Assembly (NCBI GenBank): GCA_947306495.1
Contig: CAMZGT010000015.1
Coordinates: 1 to 36,989 of the forward strand
DNA: 36,989 bases
Direction of reading: 5' to 3'
Source: an uncultured Acinetobacter sp.
Lineage (GTDB): Bacteria; Cyanobacteriota; Vampirovibrionia; Gastranaerophilales; Gastranaerophilaceae
This document shows, piece after piece, positions 17,343-25,376 of the stretch; the stretch's first letter is position 1, and each line of letters starts with the position of its first letter. The translations under genes were made by a program, and so were the position numbers. The notes under the pieces are model-generated. The model searched no databases and was not told the origin of the DNA. It was given only the letters and a program-made list of their open reading frames with translations.

Positions 17343-17618
17343 ATGCGAGTCAGTCCGATTCAACCAAATTTATATTCTCAATCATACAGAAGCGGAGTAG
17401 TAAACTACAAAGGAAATAAGGGTAAAATACTAGGCACAGTAGTTGGTGGTGCTGTAGGAGCAGCTGTTACTGCATTGGGTACTGTAGCACTCGGCCCTCT
17501 GGGTTTATTTATGGGTGCAGCATTAGTTTCATCAGGAGCAGGTTCAGGCGCTATTGGCGGTATGTTATATGACCAAATGAAAGACGCAGAAAACGATCCC
17601 AAAAATCCGGCACACTAA
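17343..17618 (+). CDS. Glycine-zipper small membrane-type protein
   Basis: The 91-aa protein has a polar N-terminus (MRVSPIQPNLYSQSYRSG), then a long run of Gly and Ala from about residue 28 to 75. Its repeated GxxxG spacing (GTVVGGAVGAAV, GAGSGAIGG) is typical of glycine-zipper helices that pack in membranes. The tail is polar. There is no Sec signal peptide. Such proteins include outer-membrane lipoprotein-like factors, phage-type holins and bacteriocin-like peptides. None of these can be chosen from sequence. It has an excellent promoter and ribosome-binding site, so it is probably well expressed. The next gene has a separate promoter. Confidence 0.75.
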   Translation: MRVSPIQPNLYSQSYRSGVVNYKGNKGKILGTVVGGAVGAAVTALGTVALGPLGLFMGAALVSSGAGSGAIGGMLYDQMKDAENDPKNPAH

Positions 17619-17636
17619 TCTACGCTATTTACACCA

Positions 17637-17665
17637 TTTACGCTTTATATAGAATATGATACAAT
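17637..17665 (+). promoter_or_regulatory. Promoter for the helicase-nuclease gene
   Basis: TTTACG (17637-17642), a 17-nt spacer and TACAAT (17660-17665) preceded by TGA, an extended -10. The gene begins at 17736 with TAGGAGAG just before its ATG. Confidence 0.55.
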
Positions 17666-17735
17666 AAAGTCAGTACATATTAGCAGATGTGCTTGGATTT
17701 ATTTAGGCATGTTTTGGCAGTAATTAGGAGAGAAA

Positions 17736-20700
17736 ATGTTACAAGAAGCGACAAGAGCAATAAATTCTGCATTCAATAACAGTTTTATAAAAAAATTAAG
17801 TCAGTATCTACACGATTGTGTCAGAGAAGAGGTAAAAAGTTCGACTTTTAGGAATTTAAAAGCCGATAAAGATAATAAGTGGATATTTCTTAATGAAGAA
17901 GATACACTGTTTACTCAAGGTTTAGAATACTTAAAGCTAGATGGCTCGGACTCAAAGATTACAGAGCTTATGATTCAATCCGAGACAGGGCAAAAGGATA
18001 AGTATCTTATATATGGGTATTTGTTCTTGACCGGTAAAAGTAAAACAGGCAGAAAGAATGAGTTTTTGACGCCGCTTTTGTATACTCCTTGCCATTTGGA
18101 AAGAAACGGTATAAACATAAATTGTATGTTAACAGATGAGTTTATATCACTGAATACCGGTGCTCTCACAGCATTAATGAAAAAAAGTGATGATGAAGAT
18201 GAAATAGAATCGCTTTTGGAAGGATTATTGGATGTTGTCCCTACAGTACCTATAACTCAAGAAAAGTTAGATATATTTTTAACAACACTAAAATCCATAG
18301 TGCCTGATATCGATATATCTCTTAATTCCGGACTAAAAATAGAAGAAGATAACATAACAAAAGATTTTTATAACAGCAAAATAGATTCGGAAAATTTGGA
18401 TGAGATAATAGACGCAGAAGAAGATTCAAAGAAACAGACTTTAAAGTTTGAAAAAATAAATATAACAAACCAGTGTGCTATTATTTTAACCAAAAGACCG
18501 TCTGCAACAGCTGGTGTTTTGCATGAACTTACACAGATAGCTGAAAAACCAAGCGGAGTATATAGAGAAACAGTATTAAGCTTGATTAATGAGGAATACA
18601 CTCAAGCAAAACCTACAGATACGCAGCAAAAAACATTAGAAACATTTTTTCCTGTGACCCCGTTATCTTTATCTGACGCGCAGCTTAATGTTGTGAAGAA
18701 TGTCGAAAATTCAAGGCTTGTATCTGTGTTCGGTCCTCCTGGAACCGGCAAGTCGCAAACTATAGTAAATTTAGCTGCACATTTGATAGCGATTGGAAAA
18801 ACTGTTCTTGTTGCTTCAAGAATGGACAAAGCTGTTGATGTAGTTGCAGAACGTCTTAATGAACTTGGAGCACCATTTTTAGCTTTAAGAGCGGGAAGGT
18901 TAAACTACCAGAGAGAGCTATCTATGCAGTTACAGGATTTACTTGCTAACAAAGTTGATCTCAATGAAGATGCTGAAGCTTCTATTTTCTGTGATGTTCC
19001 AGATATGGAAGAACTTTTAAAAACGATTTCAGCTTTAGAAAAAAAATGTGAAAAAATTATTAAACTGGAAGAGGAATGGACTCACATAGATGAACAAATA
19101 AAACTGGAAGAAGCGCAGCATTCAAATCCTGTATATATAAACAGAGTATTAAAAGGTGATGAAATTCATGCCATAGAATTAAATATACGTACATTATCAG
19201 ACAATCTTGAAAAATCAGGTTTCTTTGCCGGATTGAAGAATTACACGTCTTTGTCGAATCTTAAAAAAGTATTAAAACTCAGGAATTTTGAAGTTACAAA
19301 TGAAAACCTGTCATTGCTTTCTGCAGAGTTGGAATACGCTAAGCTTATATGCGCTGCGCGTAAGGTTGAAACAGAAATTCAAAAAATAGGAAATATTCAT
19401 GTTCTCTCTGAGCAAATAAGGAACTTAAAGAGAAAACAAAAACGCTTGGCTACGGATATTTTGAAAACAAAACGTCGAACGGCTTTAAAAGGATTAATGC
19501 AAGATCCTGTAAAACGACAAAGACTGTTTGTACATTCAAAATCTTTGGTAGAAAGACGACAGAATTTACAAAACAGACTTCTTGAAACCGAGGACTTTAA
19601 ACCTCTTCTAGAGGCATTTCCTTGTTGGTGTGTAACAACTTATGCGGCATCAGGTGCACTGCCGCTAAAACCTGGTTTGTTTGATGTGGTTATTATAGAT
19701 GAAGCTTCGCAATGTGATATTGCAAGTTGTTTTCCAATTCTATTCAGAGCTAAAAAAGCTGTAGTAGTTGGAGATGACAAACAATTACCGCATCTTTCAT
19801 TTTTGGAAAAGGCAAAGGAACAGTCATTCTTATCGCAATATGGTATAACAGACAGATATCAATTGATGTGGAGATTTAGAACAAATTCTATGTTTGATTT
19901 GGCAAACTACTATTCTATGCATCCGGTGCTTTTGGATGAGCATTTCAGAAGTTTACCGCCAATAATTAATTTTTCTAACAAAGAATTTTACGGCAACAGA
20001 ATTCGAGTTATGCGCAGAAATGACGATTCTCAAAAAGTTCTTGAAACTGTTGTTGTGCCTGAAGGCAAGGTTGATTTTGACGCTACAAGAAATTTGCCTG
20101 AAATAGAAGCTCTTGTAAAACGACTTCATGAAATAGTTGTTGAAGATGAACGCAAAATAACAGAGAATGGTAAACAGCCGGTATCTATAGGTATTATATC
20201 TCCGTTTAGAGCTCAGGTTGAGCAATTAAAAATATCTGTAAGTAAAGTTCTGTCAGAACATATGATGGAAAAACACCAGATTGAAATAGGTACTGCTCAC
20301 ACATTTCAGGGTGATGAAAGAGATATTATACTTATTTCTTGGGCTTATGCAAATAACAGTTTCCCTCAAAGTTTGATATTCTTGCAAAAACCGAATTTAT
20401 TCAATGTCGCTATAACAAGAGCAAGGTATCAAATGATAAACTTCATATCCAAAGATCCAAGAGAACTGCCTGAGGGAATTTTGCGCAGTTATTTAGGTTT
20501 TGTACAGGAATATGAGAACAGGTACGCTTTGCGTAATTCTGATGATTTTGATGAAAATATATACAAAAATTCTTTTGAAAAAACTGTCGCAGATGCATTT
20601 AGAGAAATAGGTCATAAAGTAATCTGCGGGGTTGAAATTGCAGGTTTAAGCGTAGATTTGGTTGTAGATGACAAGTTTGTGATTGAGTGTGATGGTGTTG

Positions 20701-20846
20701 AAGATAAGAACCCTTCAAAAATATCTAATATGAAAAAGCAAACCATTATTGAAAGAACCGGTTTAAAAGTTTCAAGGATTTCTCAGCGTGAGTGGCACTA
20801 TTCGCCGAAAGCTTGCATTGACAGGGTCATAAACAGTAACTTGTAA
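17736..20846 (+). CDS. Superfamily 1 (UPF1-like) helicase fused to a nuclease
   Basis: A 1036-aa helicase of the COG1112/UPF1-like group. Walker A GPPGTGKSQT begins at residue 333, and Walker B is DEAS (655-658). Motif III is VVGDDKQLPH (about 677-686). HTFQGDERD (855) and TRAR (894-897) are motifs V and VI. Between motifs Ia and II lies a charged, probably coiled-coil insertion (about 415-620). Residues about 945-1030 form a PD-(D/E)xK-like nuclease, with Asp974 in VDLVV and IECDG at 983-987. The closing pattern resembles the REase_MTES_1575 type often fused to such helicases. Residues 1-300 are not recognised. Helicase-endonuclease fusions are frequent in antiphage systems. The gene stands alone with its own promoter and no partner, so defence is an inference. 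Confidence 0.88.
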   Translation: MLQEATRAINSAFNNSFIKKLSQYLHDCVREEVKSSTFRNLKADKDNKWIFLNEEDTLFTQGLEYLKLDGSDSKITELMIQSETGQKDKYLIYGYLFLTGKSKTGRKNEFLTPLLYTPCHLERNGININCMLTDEFISLNTGALTALMKKSDDEDEIESLLEGLLDVVPTVPITQEKLDIFLTTLKSIVPDIDISLNSGLKIEEDNITKDFYNSKIDSENLDEIIDAEEDSKKQTLKFEKINITNQCAIILTKRPSATAGVLHELTQIAEKPSGVYRETVLSLINEEYTQAKPTDTQQKTLETFFPVTPLSLSDAQLNVVKNVENSRLVSVFGPPGTGKSQTIVNLAAHLIAIGKTVLVASRMDKAVDVVAERLNELGAPFLALRAGRLNYQRELSMQLQDLLANKVDLNEDAEASIFCDVPDMEELLKTISALEKKCEKIIKLEEEWTHIDEQIKLEEAQHSNPVYINRVLKGDEIHAIELNIRTLSDNLEKSGFFAGLKNYTSLSNLKKVLKLRNFEVTNENLSLLSAELEYAKLICAARKVETEIQKIGNIHVLSEQIRNLKRKQKRLATDILKTKRRTALKGLMQDPVKRQRLFVHSKSLVERRQNLQNRLLETEDFKPLLEAFPCWCVTTYAASGALPLKPGLFDVVIIDEASQCDIASCFPILFRAKKAVVVGDDKQLPHLSFLEKAKEQSFLSQYGITDRYQLMWRFRTNSMFDLANYYSMHPVLLDEHFRSLPPIINFSNKEFYGNRIRVMRRNDDSQKVLETVVVPEGKVDFDATRNLPEIEALVKRLHEIVVEDERKITENGKQPVSIGIISPFRAQVEQLKISVSKVLSEHMMEKHQIEIGTAHTFQGDERDIILISWAYANNSFPQSLIFLQKPNLFNVAITRARYQMINFISKDPRELPEGILRSYLGFVQEYENRYALRNSDDFDENIYKNSFEKTVADAFREIGHKVICGVEIAGLSVDLVVDDKFVIECDGVEDKNPSKISNMKKQTIIERTGLKVSRISQREWHYSPKACIDRVINSNL

Positions 20847-20862
20847 GTATAGCCTGCTTATA

Positions 20863-21654
20863 TTATCCTTCTGATTGGTAAGCCCAGGCTGAGTGATTGT
20901 GTATGCTTTCTAAAGATTCACATTCAACTTCAAAAGAATCTATAATTTCATTTTTTCTAAGCATCAAAACTACATCCCTTAAAACATCTTCAACAAATTT
21001 CGGATTTTCGTAAGCATGCTCCGTAATAAATTTTTCATCTTCTCTTTTTAAAAGGGGGTAAAGCTCTGATGAAGCACAACTTTCAACGTTGCTTATCAAA
21101 TCTTCCAGCCAGATATGTTCCTCTTGAGGGTATGTTATTTTAACGGACACTATGGCCCTTTGATTATGTGCTCCATATTTAGAGATTTCTTTAGAACATG
21201 GACAAAGAGTTGTAACCGGAACTTTGATTCCCAGATAAAATTTGTATTCTTCATCCTCTTCTCCATAATTGTCTAAAACGCCTTCGAACAAGCAATCATA
21301 GCACATAGGTGCCGATATTTCTGTAACAGGGGATTTTTTATCAATAAAATATTTAAATTCAAATTTTATATATCCGCTTTTTGCATTTAATTTCTGAATG
21401 ACAGCTTCGAGACATCCTTTGATGTCTATGCCTAAAATATTTTTTTCTCGCCATTCGTTTAGAACCTCTACAAAACGTGACATATGTGTTCCTTTGTAAT
21501 GGGCAGGCAAAGACACACCAACAGTGGCTGTTGAATAAATGGTTATATTTTCTGCATCTTTTCTTTGCACAACCAGAGGAAGTTCTAAACCTTTTATTCC
21601 GACTTTTTGAATGTCTACTCCTCTTGTATCGATGAGATTTTGAACGTCTTTCAT
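20863..21654 (-). CDS. folE2: GTP cyclohydrolase FolE2 (type IB)
   Basis: This metal-dependent enzyme converts GTP to dihydroneopterin triphosphate, the first step of folate (and possibly queuosine) synthesis. Family blocks are KGTHMSRF (54-61), TTLCPCSKEISKYGAHNQR (about 148-166, with metal-binding Cys in CPC) and ITEHAYENPKFVEDV. Length of 263 aa is typical. It starts 3 nt after the stop of the 21658-21981 gene, so the two form one operon. It converges on the helicase with only 16 nt between. No folE (type IA) is visible in the window. Confidence 0.95.
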   Translation of the reverse strand: MKDVQNLIDTRGVDIQKVGIKGLELPLVVQRKDAENITIYSTATVGVSLPAHYKGTHMSRFVEVLNEWREKNILGIDIKGCLEAVIQKLNAKSGYIKFEFKYFIDKKSPVTEISAPMCYDCLFEGVLDNYGEEDEEYKFYLGIKVPVTTLCPCSKEISKYGAHNQRAIVSVKITYPQEEHIWLEDLISNVESCASSELYPLLKREDEKFITEHAYENPKFVEDVLRDVVLMLRKNEIIDSFEVECESLESIHNHSAWAYQSEG

Positions 21655-21657
21655 TGA

Positions 21658-21981
21658 CTAAATTTCAACTCCTTCAAAAGTCTTTTGTTCGAGAGCAAGA
21701 AGAAGTTTTAAAGCAGCAACTCTCTGTACTTTCGGCGGAGCATTCCTTAGCAGCTCAACGGCTTTAAGCATCATAGGATCACTGTCATACCAACGATTAC
21801 CTTTTCCTTGGTATGTATTAATTATTTCATATACATGCTCTATTACTTCTCCGGCAACTTGTTCTTGCAAACGTAGCATAAAACTGGCTGCTTCTGTTTT
21901 TGTTTCATCAGGAGAAAGTCTAAGAAGTTCCAATGCTTCTTTTAAAATAGGGTCTGAATCATACCAACGTTTGTTAATCAT
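21658..21981 (-). CDS. Small protein with duplicated RWYDSDP motif
   Basis: This 107-aa soluble protein consists of two related halves. Residues 5-41 and 63-100 both begin RWYDSDP, continue through a helix ending ELLR and then a Pro-containing turn, and finish in an Ala/Leu-rich helix ending in EQ. I do not recognise the family. It is translated 3 nt upstream of folE2, with GAGAGG before its ATG, so it is the first gene of that operon. The layout suggests a helical repeat or binding protein linked to folate synthesis or its regulation. That is inference. Confidence 0.8.
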   Translation of the reverse strand: MINKRWYDSDPILKEALELLRLSPDETKTEAASFMLRLQEQVAGEVIEHVYEIINTYQGKGNRWYDSDPMMLKAVELLRNAPPKVQRVAALKLLLALEQKTFEGVEI

Positions 21982-22079
21982 AATATTCCTCTCATTCTTT
22001 TTTTTCTATTGTATAATAAAGGGGTAAATTGAGCAAATAGATGAGCAAACACTTTTAGTGTTATTGAGCGGGGTGATAT

Positions 22080-22511
22080 ATGAAAATTTTATTGATTAAT
22101 GGTGCAAATTTAAATTTACTGGGAACAAGAGAGCCTGAAAAATATGGTTCTATAACACTTAAAGATATTGAAAGTTCAGTTGTTTCTTTGGGAAAAGAAC
22201 TTGGAGCAGATGTAGATGTTTTTCAGAGTAACCATGAAGGTGAAATTGTTGAAAAAATACAAGCATCTAAGAATGTTTATGACGGGATTTTAATAAATGC
22301 AGGCGGTTATACTCACACAAGTGTTGTTATCAGAGATGCAATTGCAGCTGTAAATATTCCGACAGTTGAAATTCACATGACAAATATTCATTCCAGAGAA
22401 GAATTCAGACATACATCTCTTCTCTCAGGTGTGTGCGCAGCTCAAGTTGTAGGTTTTAAGGAACAAAGTTATACACTTGCTTTGCAGGGACTTGTTAATT
22501 ACCTAAAGTGA
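22080..22511 (+). CDS. aroQ: Type II 3-dehydroquinate dehydratase
   Basis: AroQ dehydrates 3-dehydroquinate to 3-dehydroshikimate in the shikimate pathway, working as a dodecamer. The N-terminal block NGANLNLLGTREPEKYG holds the catalytic Tyr22 and the flexible-loop Arg. INAGGYTHTSVVIRDA and EIHMTNIHSREEFR hold the substrate-binding Asn and catalytic His. Length of 143 aa is standard. GGGGTGATAT precedes the ATG. A strong terminator follows the stop. Confidence 0.96.
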   Translation: MKILLINGANLNLLGTREPEKYGSITLKDIESSVVSLGKELGADVDVFQSNHEGEIVEKIQASKNVYDGILINAGGYTHTSVVIRDAIAAVNIPTVEIHMTNIHSREEFRHTSLLSGVCAAQVVGFKEQSYTLALQGLVNYLK

Positions 22512-22518
22512 TTCTTAA

Positions 22519-22546
22519 GAACCCTTCCTTTAGAGAAGGGTTTTTT
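22519..22546 (+). terminator. Terminator of aroQ
   Basis: AACCCTTC (22520-22527) pairs with GAAGGGTT (22535-22542) across a short loop, followed by TTTTG. The rest of 22547-22680 is AT-rich with no feature I can support. Confidence 0.9.
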
Positions 22547-22680
22547 GTGTTCTCATTTCTCGCTCTTTTCTAACTTGTGTTAATGCTCTCTTACATATAT
22601 AAAGTTTTATTTAAGTATATGATTTCAGAATAAGAATATTTTGTTACATTTATTAATAAAATTATATTTAAGTCGTTTTC

Positions 22681-23064
22681 TTATTCTACAGTGAATTTTT
22701 TAATAATATTTTCAGCAGTAAGCTTTGAACGTACATCTCCGCCAATAAGCTTCTTGAAAGATTTTCCGAGCATTGATATGGTTATGATTCCTTCAAAAGA
22801 TGCTTCCACAGGATTGGCGTTAGGCGGACAAACATTTTGTAAAAACCTTTTTCCATAATTCATATTAGAAAAACTAATTCCTTGCGGAGTTTTCCCGTGC
22901 ATTAAAAAAATACTTCCTTCGTTTGCGCCGTTCAGAGCATTTAGTGCAGTATCAAGCACACGAAGTTGGTTAGTTTCCTTTGCATAATTTACAACTTCTC
23001 TAAAACTTTGATTGTTTACAAATTTCATACCGAATGATGGTTGATTGCTAATTGAAATATTCAT
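22681..23064 (-). CDS. Small cytosolic protein with PSFGMKF N-terminus
   Basis: A 127-aa protein beginning MNISISNQPSFGMKF, followed by a mixed alpha/beta domain (SIFLMHGKTPQGISFSNM, EGIITISMLGKSFKKLI). I do not recognise a broad family. The N-terminal style of a few polar residues and then SFG resembles small proteins I associate with Gastranaerophilales genomes. This supports the taxonomic guess but gives no function. AAGGAG 7 nt before the ATG makes the start secure. It follows the secY terminator and is probably monocistronic. Confidence 0.7.
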   Translation of the reverse strand: MNISISNQPSFGMKFVNNQSFREVVNYAKETNQLRVLDTALNALNGANEGSIFLMHGKTPQGISFSNMNYGKRFLQNVCPPNANPVEASFEGIITISMLGKSFKKLIGGDVRSKLTAENIIKKFTVE

Positions 23065-23111
23065 CTTGTGCTCCTTTTAACTATACAAAAACCTGTAAAA
23101 AAATTTTTTGC

Positions 23112-23146
23112 TAAAAAAAGAAGTCTGTTTAGGACTTCTTTTTTTT
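23112..23146 (-). terminator. Terminator of the rpsE-secY operon
   Basis: AAAAAAGAAGTC pairs with GACTTCTTTTTT around a loop of about 7 nt (stem about 23113-23125 with 23133-23145). It lies just after the secY stop, with T runs in both directions. It separates secY from the 22681 gene. Confidence 0.85.
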
Positions 23147-23161
23147 ATTATGTTGTATGAA

Positions 23162-24496
23162 CTATTCTTTCAAAAAGCTTTCATAATTTCTTGCAAGTAA
23201 ATGTGTTCTAACTTGATTTATTAAATCAAGAGCAACTCCGACCATAATTATTAGTGACGTTGCACCAATACCTTGGAAAGTTGTAATCCTTGTTGCATAA
23301 CTTGCAAAAGCCGGAACTAAAGCAATTATACCCAATGCCAATGCGCCTATGAAAGTTGTTTTTGTAAGAATTTTATCTAATGCTTCAGCGGTTGGTCTGC
23401 CAGGTTTTACACCAGGAATTGAAGAACCGTATTTCTTAAGATTTTCTGCAATTTCCTTCGGTTGCATATTAGGCATAATAGATGCATAAAAGAATGTTAA
23501 TGCAACAATCATCAAGAAATATATTACATAATATGTAAGACCGCTCGGGTTAAATATCTTATTTAACACCAATACAATATCTTGAATGTGTCCTGCAGGT
23601 AAATTAGCTTGACCAACAAGACTTAAGACAGTAGATGGAAATAAGAGTATAGCGATTGCAAATATAATAGGCATTACGCCGCCAGGATTTAATTTGAATG
23701 GAATAAATGTGTTAACACCACCATAAACCTTATTACCTACTTGCCTTTTAGGGTTAACTATAATAACTTTTCTTACTGCTTCTTGCATTATAACAATGAA
23801 AACCATAGTTATAAAGAATATTGTAAGCAGCATAATAAGTCCCATCATAAGAGCGGAATCATTAGATACCATTTGAGCAGTTCTGGAAGAATATAATGGT
23901 ATTCCTGAAATGATACCTACAAAAATTATCAATGAACCGCCGTTTCCGATACCTCTTTCCGTAATTAATTCAGACATCCACATAACAAGAACAGATCCAG
24001 CTGTTAATGAAACTATAGATGAAATATAGAACATTGTGTGATTAATCCCTGTATTTTGGGCTCCCGGATGGTGTGCCTTGTATCCCATAAATACTATAGC
24101 TTGGAATAAAGCTAAAACGACCGTAAATATTCTTGTGTATTGAGAAAGTTTACGTCGACCCGCTTCCCCGTCTTCTTTTTGCAGTTTTTCCAATGCCGGT
24201 ATAATTACTGCCATAAGTTGAATAATAATGGACGATGTAATATAAGGACCGATTCCTAATGCGAAGATGGAAACTTTTCCTAAAGCACCACCGGAGAATA
24301 AATCCAAGAATCCTATAATATTATTACCTGAAGCAATTCTTGAAAATATTTCATTATTAATACCAAATACCGGTAAATGTATGCCGAAACGAAATAAAAC
24401 GAGCATTCCAAACGTAAATATTAACTTTTCTTTTAATCCCGAAGCATTCCACATTGACATTAAATCTGCCGTAGTTGGCATTCTCATTCCTGTCAT
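23162..24496 (-). CDS. secY: Preprotein translocase subunit SecY
   Basis: This is the channel subunit of the Sec translocase in the inner membrane. The 444-aa protein has the expected ten hydrophobic segments. Family blocks include FGIHLPVFGIN, SGGALGKVSIFALGIGPYI, ERGIGNGGSLIIF, and FYASIMPNMQPKEIAENLKKYG near the cytosolic C-terminal half. GAGGAAAA before the ATG at 24496 decides the start. It is last in rpsE-rpmD-rplO-secY, 139 nt after rplO, with a palindromic repeat in the gap. Genes usually following secY (adk, map, infA) are absent here. Confidence 0.97.
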   Translation of the reverse strand: MTGMRMPTTADLMSMWNASGLKEKLIFTFGMLVLFRFGIHLPVFGINNEIFSRIASGNNIIGFLDLFSGGALGKVSIFALGIGPYITSSIIIQLMAVIIPALEKLQKEDGEAGRRKLSQYTRIFTVVLALFQAIVFMGYKAHHPGAQNTGINHTMFYISSIVSLTAGSVLVMWMSELITERGIGNGGSLIIFVGIISGIPLYSSRTAQMVSNDSALMMGLIMLLTIFFITMVFIVIMQEAVRKVIIVNPKRQVGNKVYGGVNTFIPFKLNPGGVMPIIFAIAILLFPSTVLSLVGQANLPAGHIQDIVLVLNKIFNPSGLTYYVIYFLMIVALTFFYASIMPNMQPKEIAENLKKYGSSIPGVKPGRPTAEALDKILTKTTFIGALALGIIALVPAFASYATRITTFQGIGATSLIIMVGVALDLINQVRTHLLARNYESFLKE

Positions 24497-24529
24497 ATAT
24501 AATTTTCCTCATATAGGGAATTAATTAAA

Positions 24530-24632
24530 AACCCCTCACCCGAATTTCTAAGTTTTGAGCCATAAAAGGCTCTCAACTTGAAATTCTTCCCTCTCCCTCA
24601 AGGGGCGAGGGGTGTTGTTTCGTTAAAACAAC
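24530..24632. repeat. Palindromic repeat-like element between rplO and secY
   Basis: The 139-nt gap holds a long imperfect inverted repeat. ACCCCTCACCC (24531-24541) faces GGGGCGAGGGGT (24602-24613). Inside it, GAATTTCTAAGTTTTGAGCC (24542-24561) pairs imperfectly with GGCTCTCAACTTGAAATTC (24568-24586) around ATAAAA. A perfect 7-bp hairpin, GTTGTTT/AAACAAC, follows at 24614-24632. The GC-rich ends contrast with the AT-rich surroundings. It has the look of a dispersed MITE- or REP-like element. It could also lower secY expression by attenuation or protect the upstream mRNA. Confidence 0.6.
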
Positions 24633-24635
24633 TAA

Positions 24636-25088
24636 CTATACTAATTCAATCTTACCGCCTGCAGCCTCAATTTTTTCTTTAGCTGAAGGAGTAACATAAG
24701 CAGCTTTAATAGTTAAAGCTTTTTTGATTTCTCCGTTGCCCAGTATTCTGATACCGTCACAAGAAGAATGTACTTTTTTAATTTCTTTAAGAGTTTCCAA
24801 TGAAATTTCTTTAAGGTCCAAAGCTTCAAGTCTGCCTACATTAAAAGCTTCATAATTTTTTGAATTAATAATTTGGAAGCCTTTTAATTTCGGAAGTCTT
24901 CTATAACTTGGCATTTGACCGCCTTCAAAACCTCTTTTTGAGGTTCTGCCTGATCTCTGTCCTTCGCCGTTATGACCGCGACTGGAGGTTTTACCGCATC
25001 CTGAAGAACGACCGCGACCTACTCTAACTGTTTTTTTAGTTGCTCCTTCTGCAGGTCTTAAATCTTCTAAGTTTATTCTTTCTGCCAT
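24636..25088 (-). CDS. rplO: 50S ribosomal protein L15
   Basis: This is a large-subunit protein that helps late assembly. The N-terminal LRPAEGATKKTVRVGRGRSSG and the Gly/Arg-rich GHNGEGQRSGRTSKRGFEGGQ, followed by PSYRRLPKLKGF, are diagnostic. Length of 150 aa is normal. It is the third gene of the detached spc segment, 32 nt after rpmD. Confidence 0.98.
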   Translation of the reverse strand: MAERINLEDLRPAEGATKKTVRVGRGRSSGCGKTSSRGHNGEGQRSGRTSKRGFEGGQMPSYRRLPKLKGFQIINSKNYEAFNVGRLEALDLKEISLETLKEIKKVHSSCDGIRILGNGEIKKALTIKAAYVTPSAKEKIEAAGGKIELV

Positions 25089-25120
25089 TTTTTTATTCCT
25101 TATTATTTAATTACTAATAA

Positions 25121-25324
25121 CTATGCTTCACTAACTTCTAATAAGTGTGAAATTTTCTTAACCATACCCATAATTACAGGGCTTGCACTATGTTCAACCA
25201 CTTGATCTTTTTTTGTAAAACCGAGAGCTTTTGCTACTCTGCATTGCGCTTCTGAACATCCGATTAAGCTTTTTACAAGCTTAATTTTAATTGTATCATT
25301 TGCTTTTTTTGCTGTTTTTGCCAT
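25121..25324 (-). CDS. rpmD: 50S ribosomal protein L30
   Basis: A 67-aa small ribosomal protein with the L30 core KIKLVKSLIGCSEAQCRVAK and LGFTKKDQVVEHSASPVIMG. Present-day cyanobacteria generally lack rpmD, so its presence between rpsE and rplO is worth noting if the cyanobacterial-relative placement is right. It lies 52 nt after rpsE. Confidence 0.93.
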   Translation of the reverse strand: MAKTAKKANDTIKIKLVKSLIGCSEAQCRVAKALGFTKKDQVVEHSASPVIMGMVKKISHLLEVSEA

Positions 25325-25376
25325 TTTTCTATTCCTTACTATTATTATATTAATTTCTTTAACTTTAAATAGCCGA

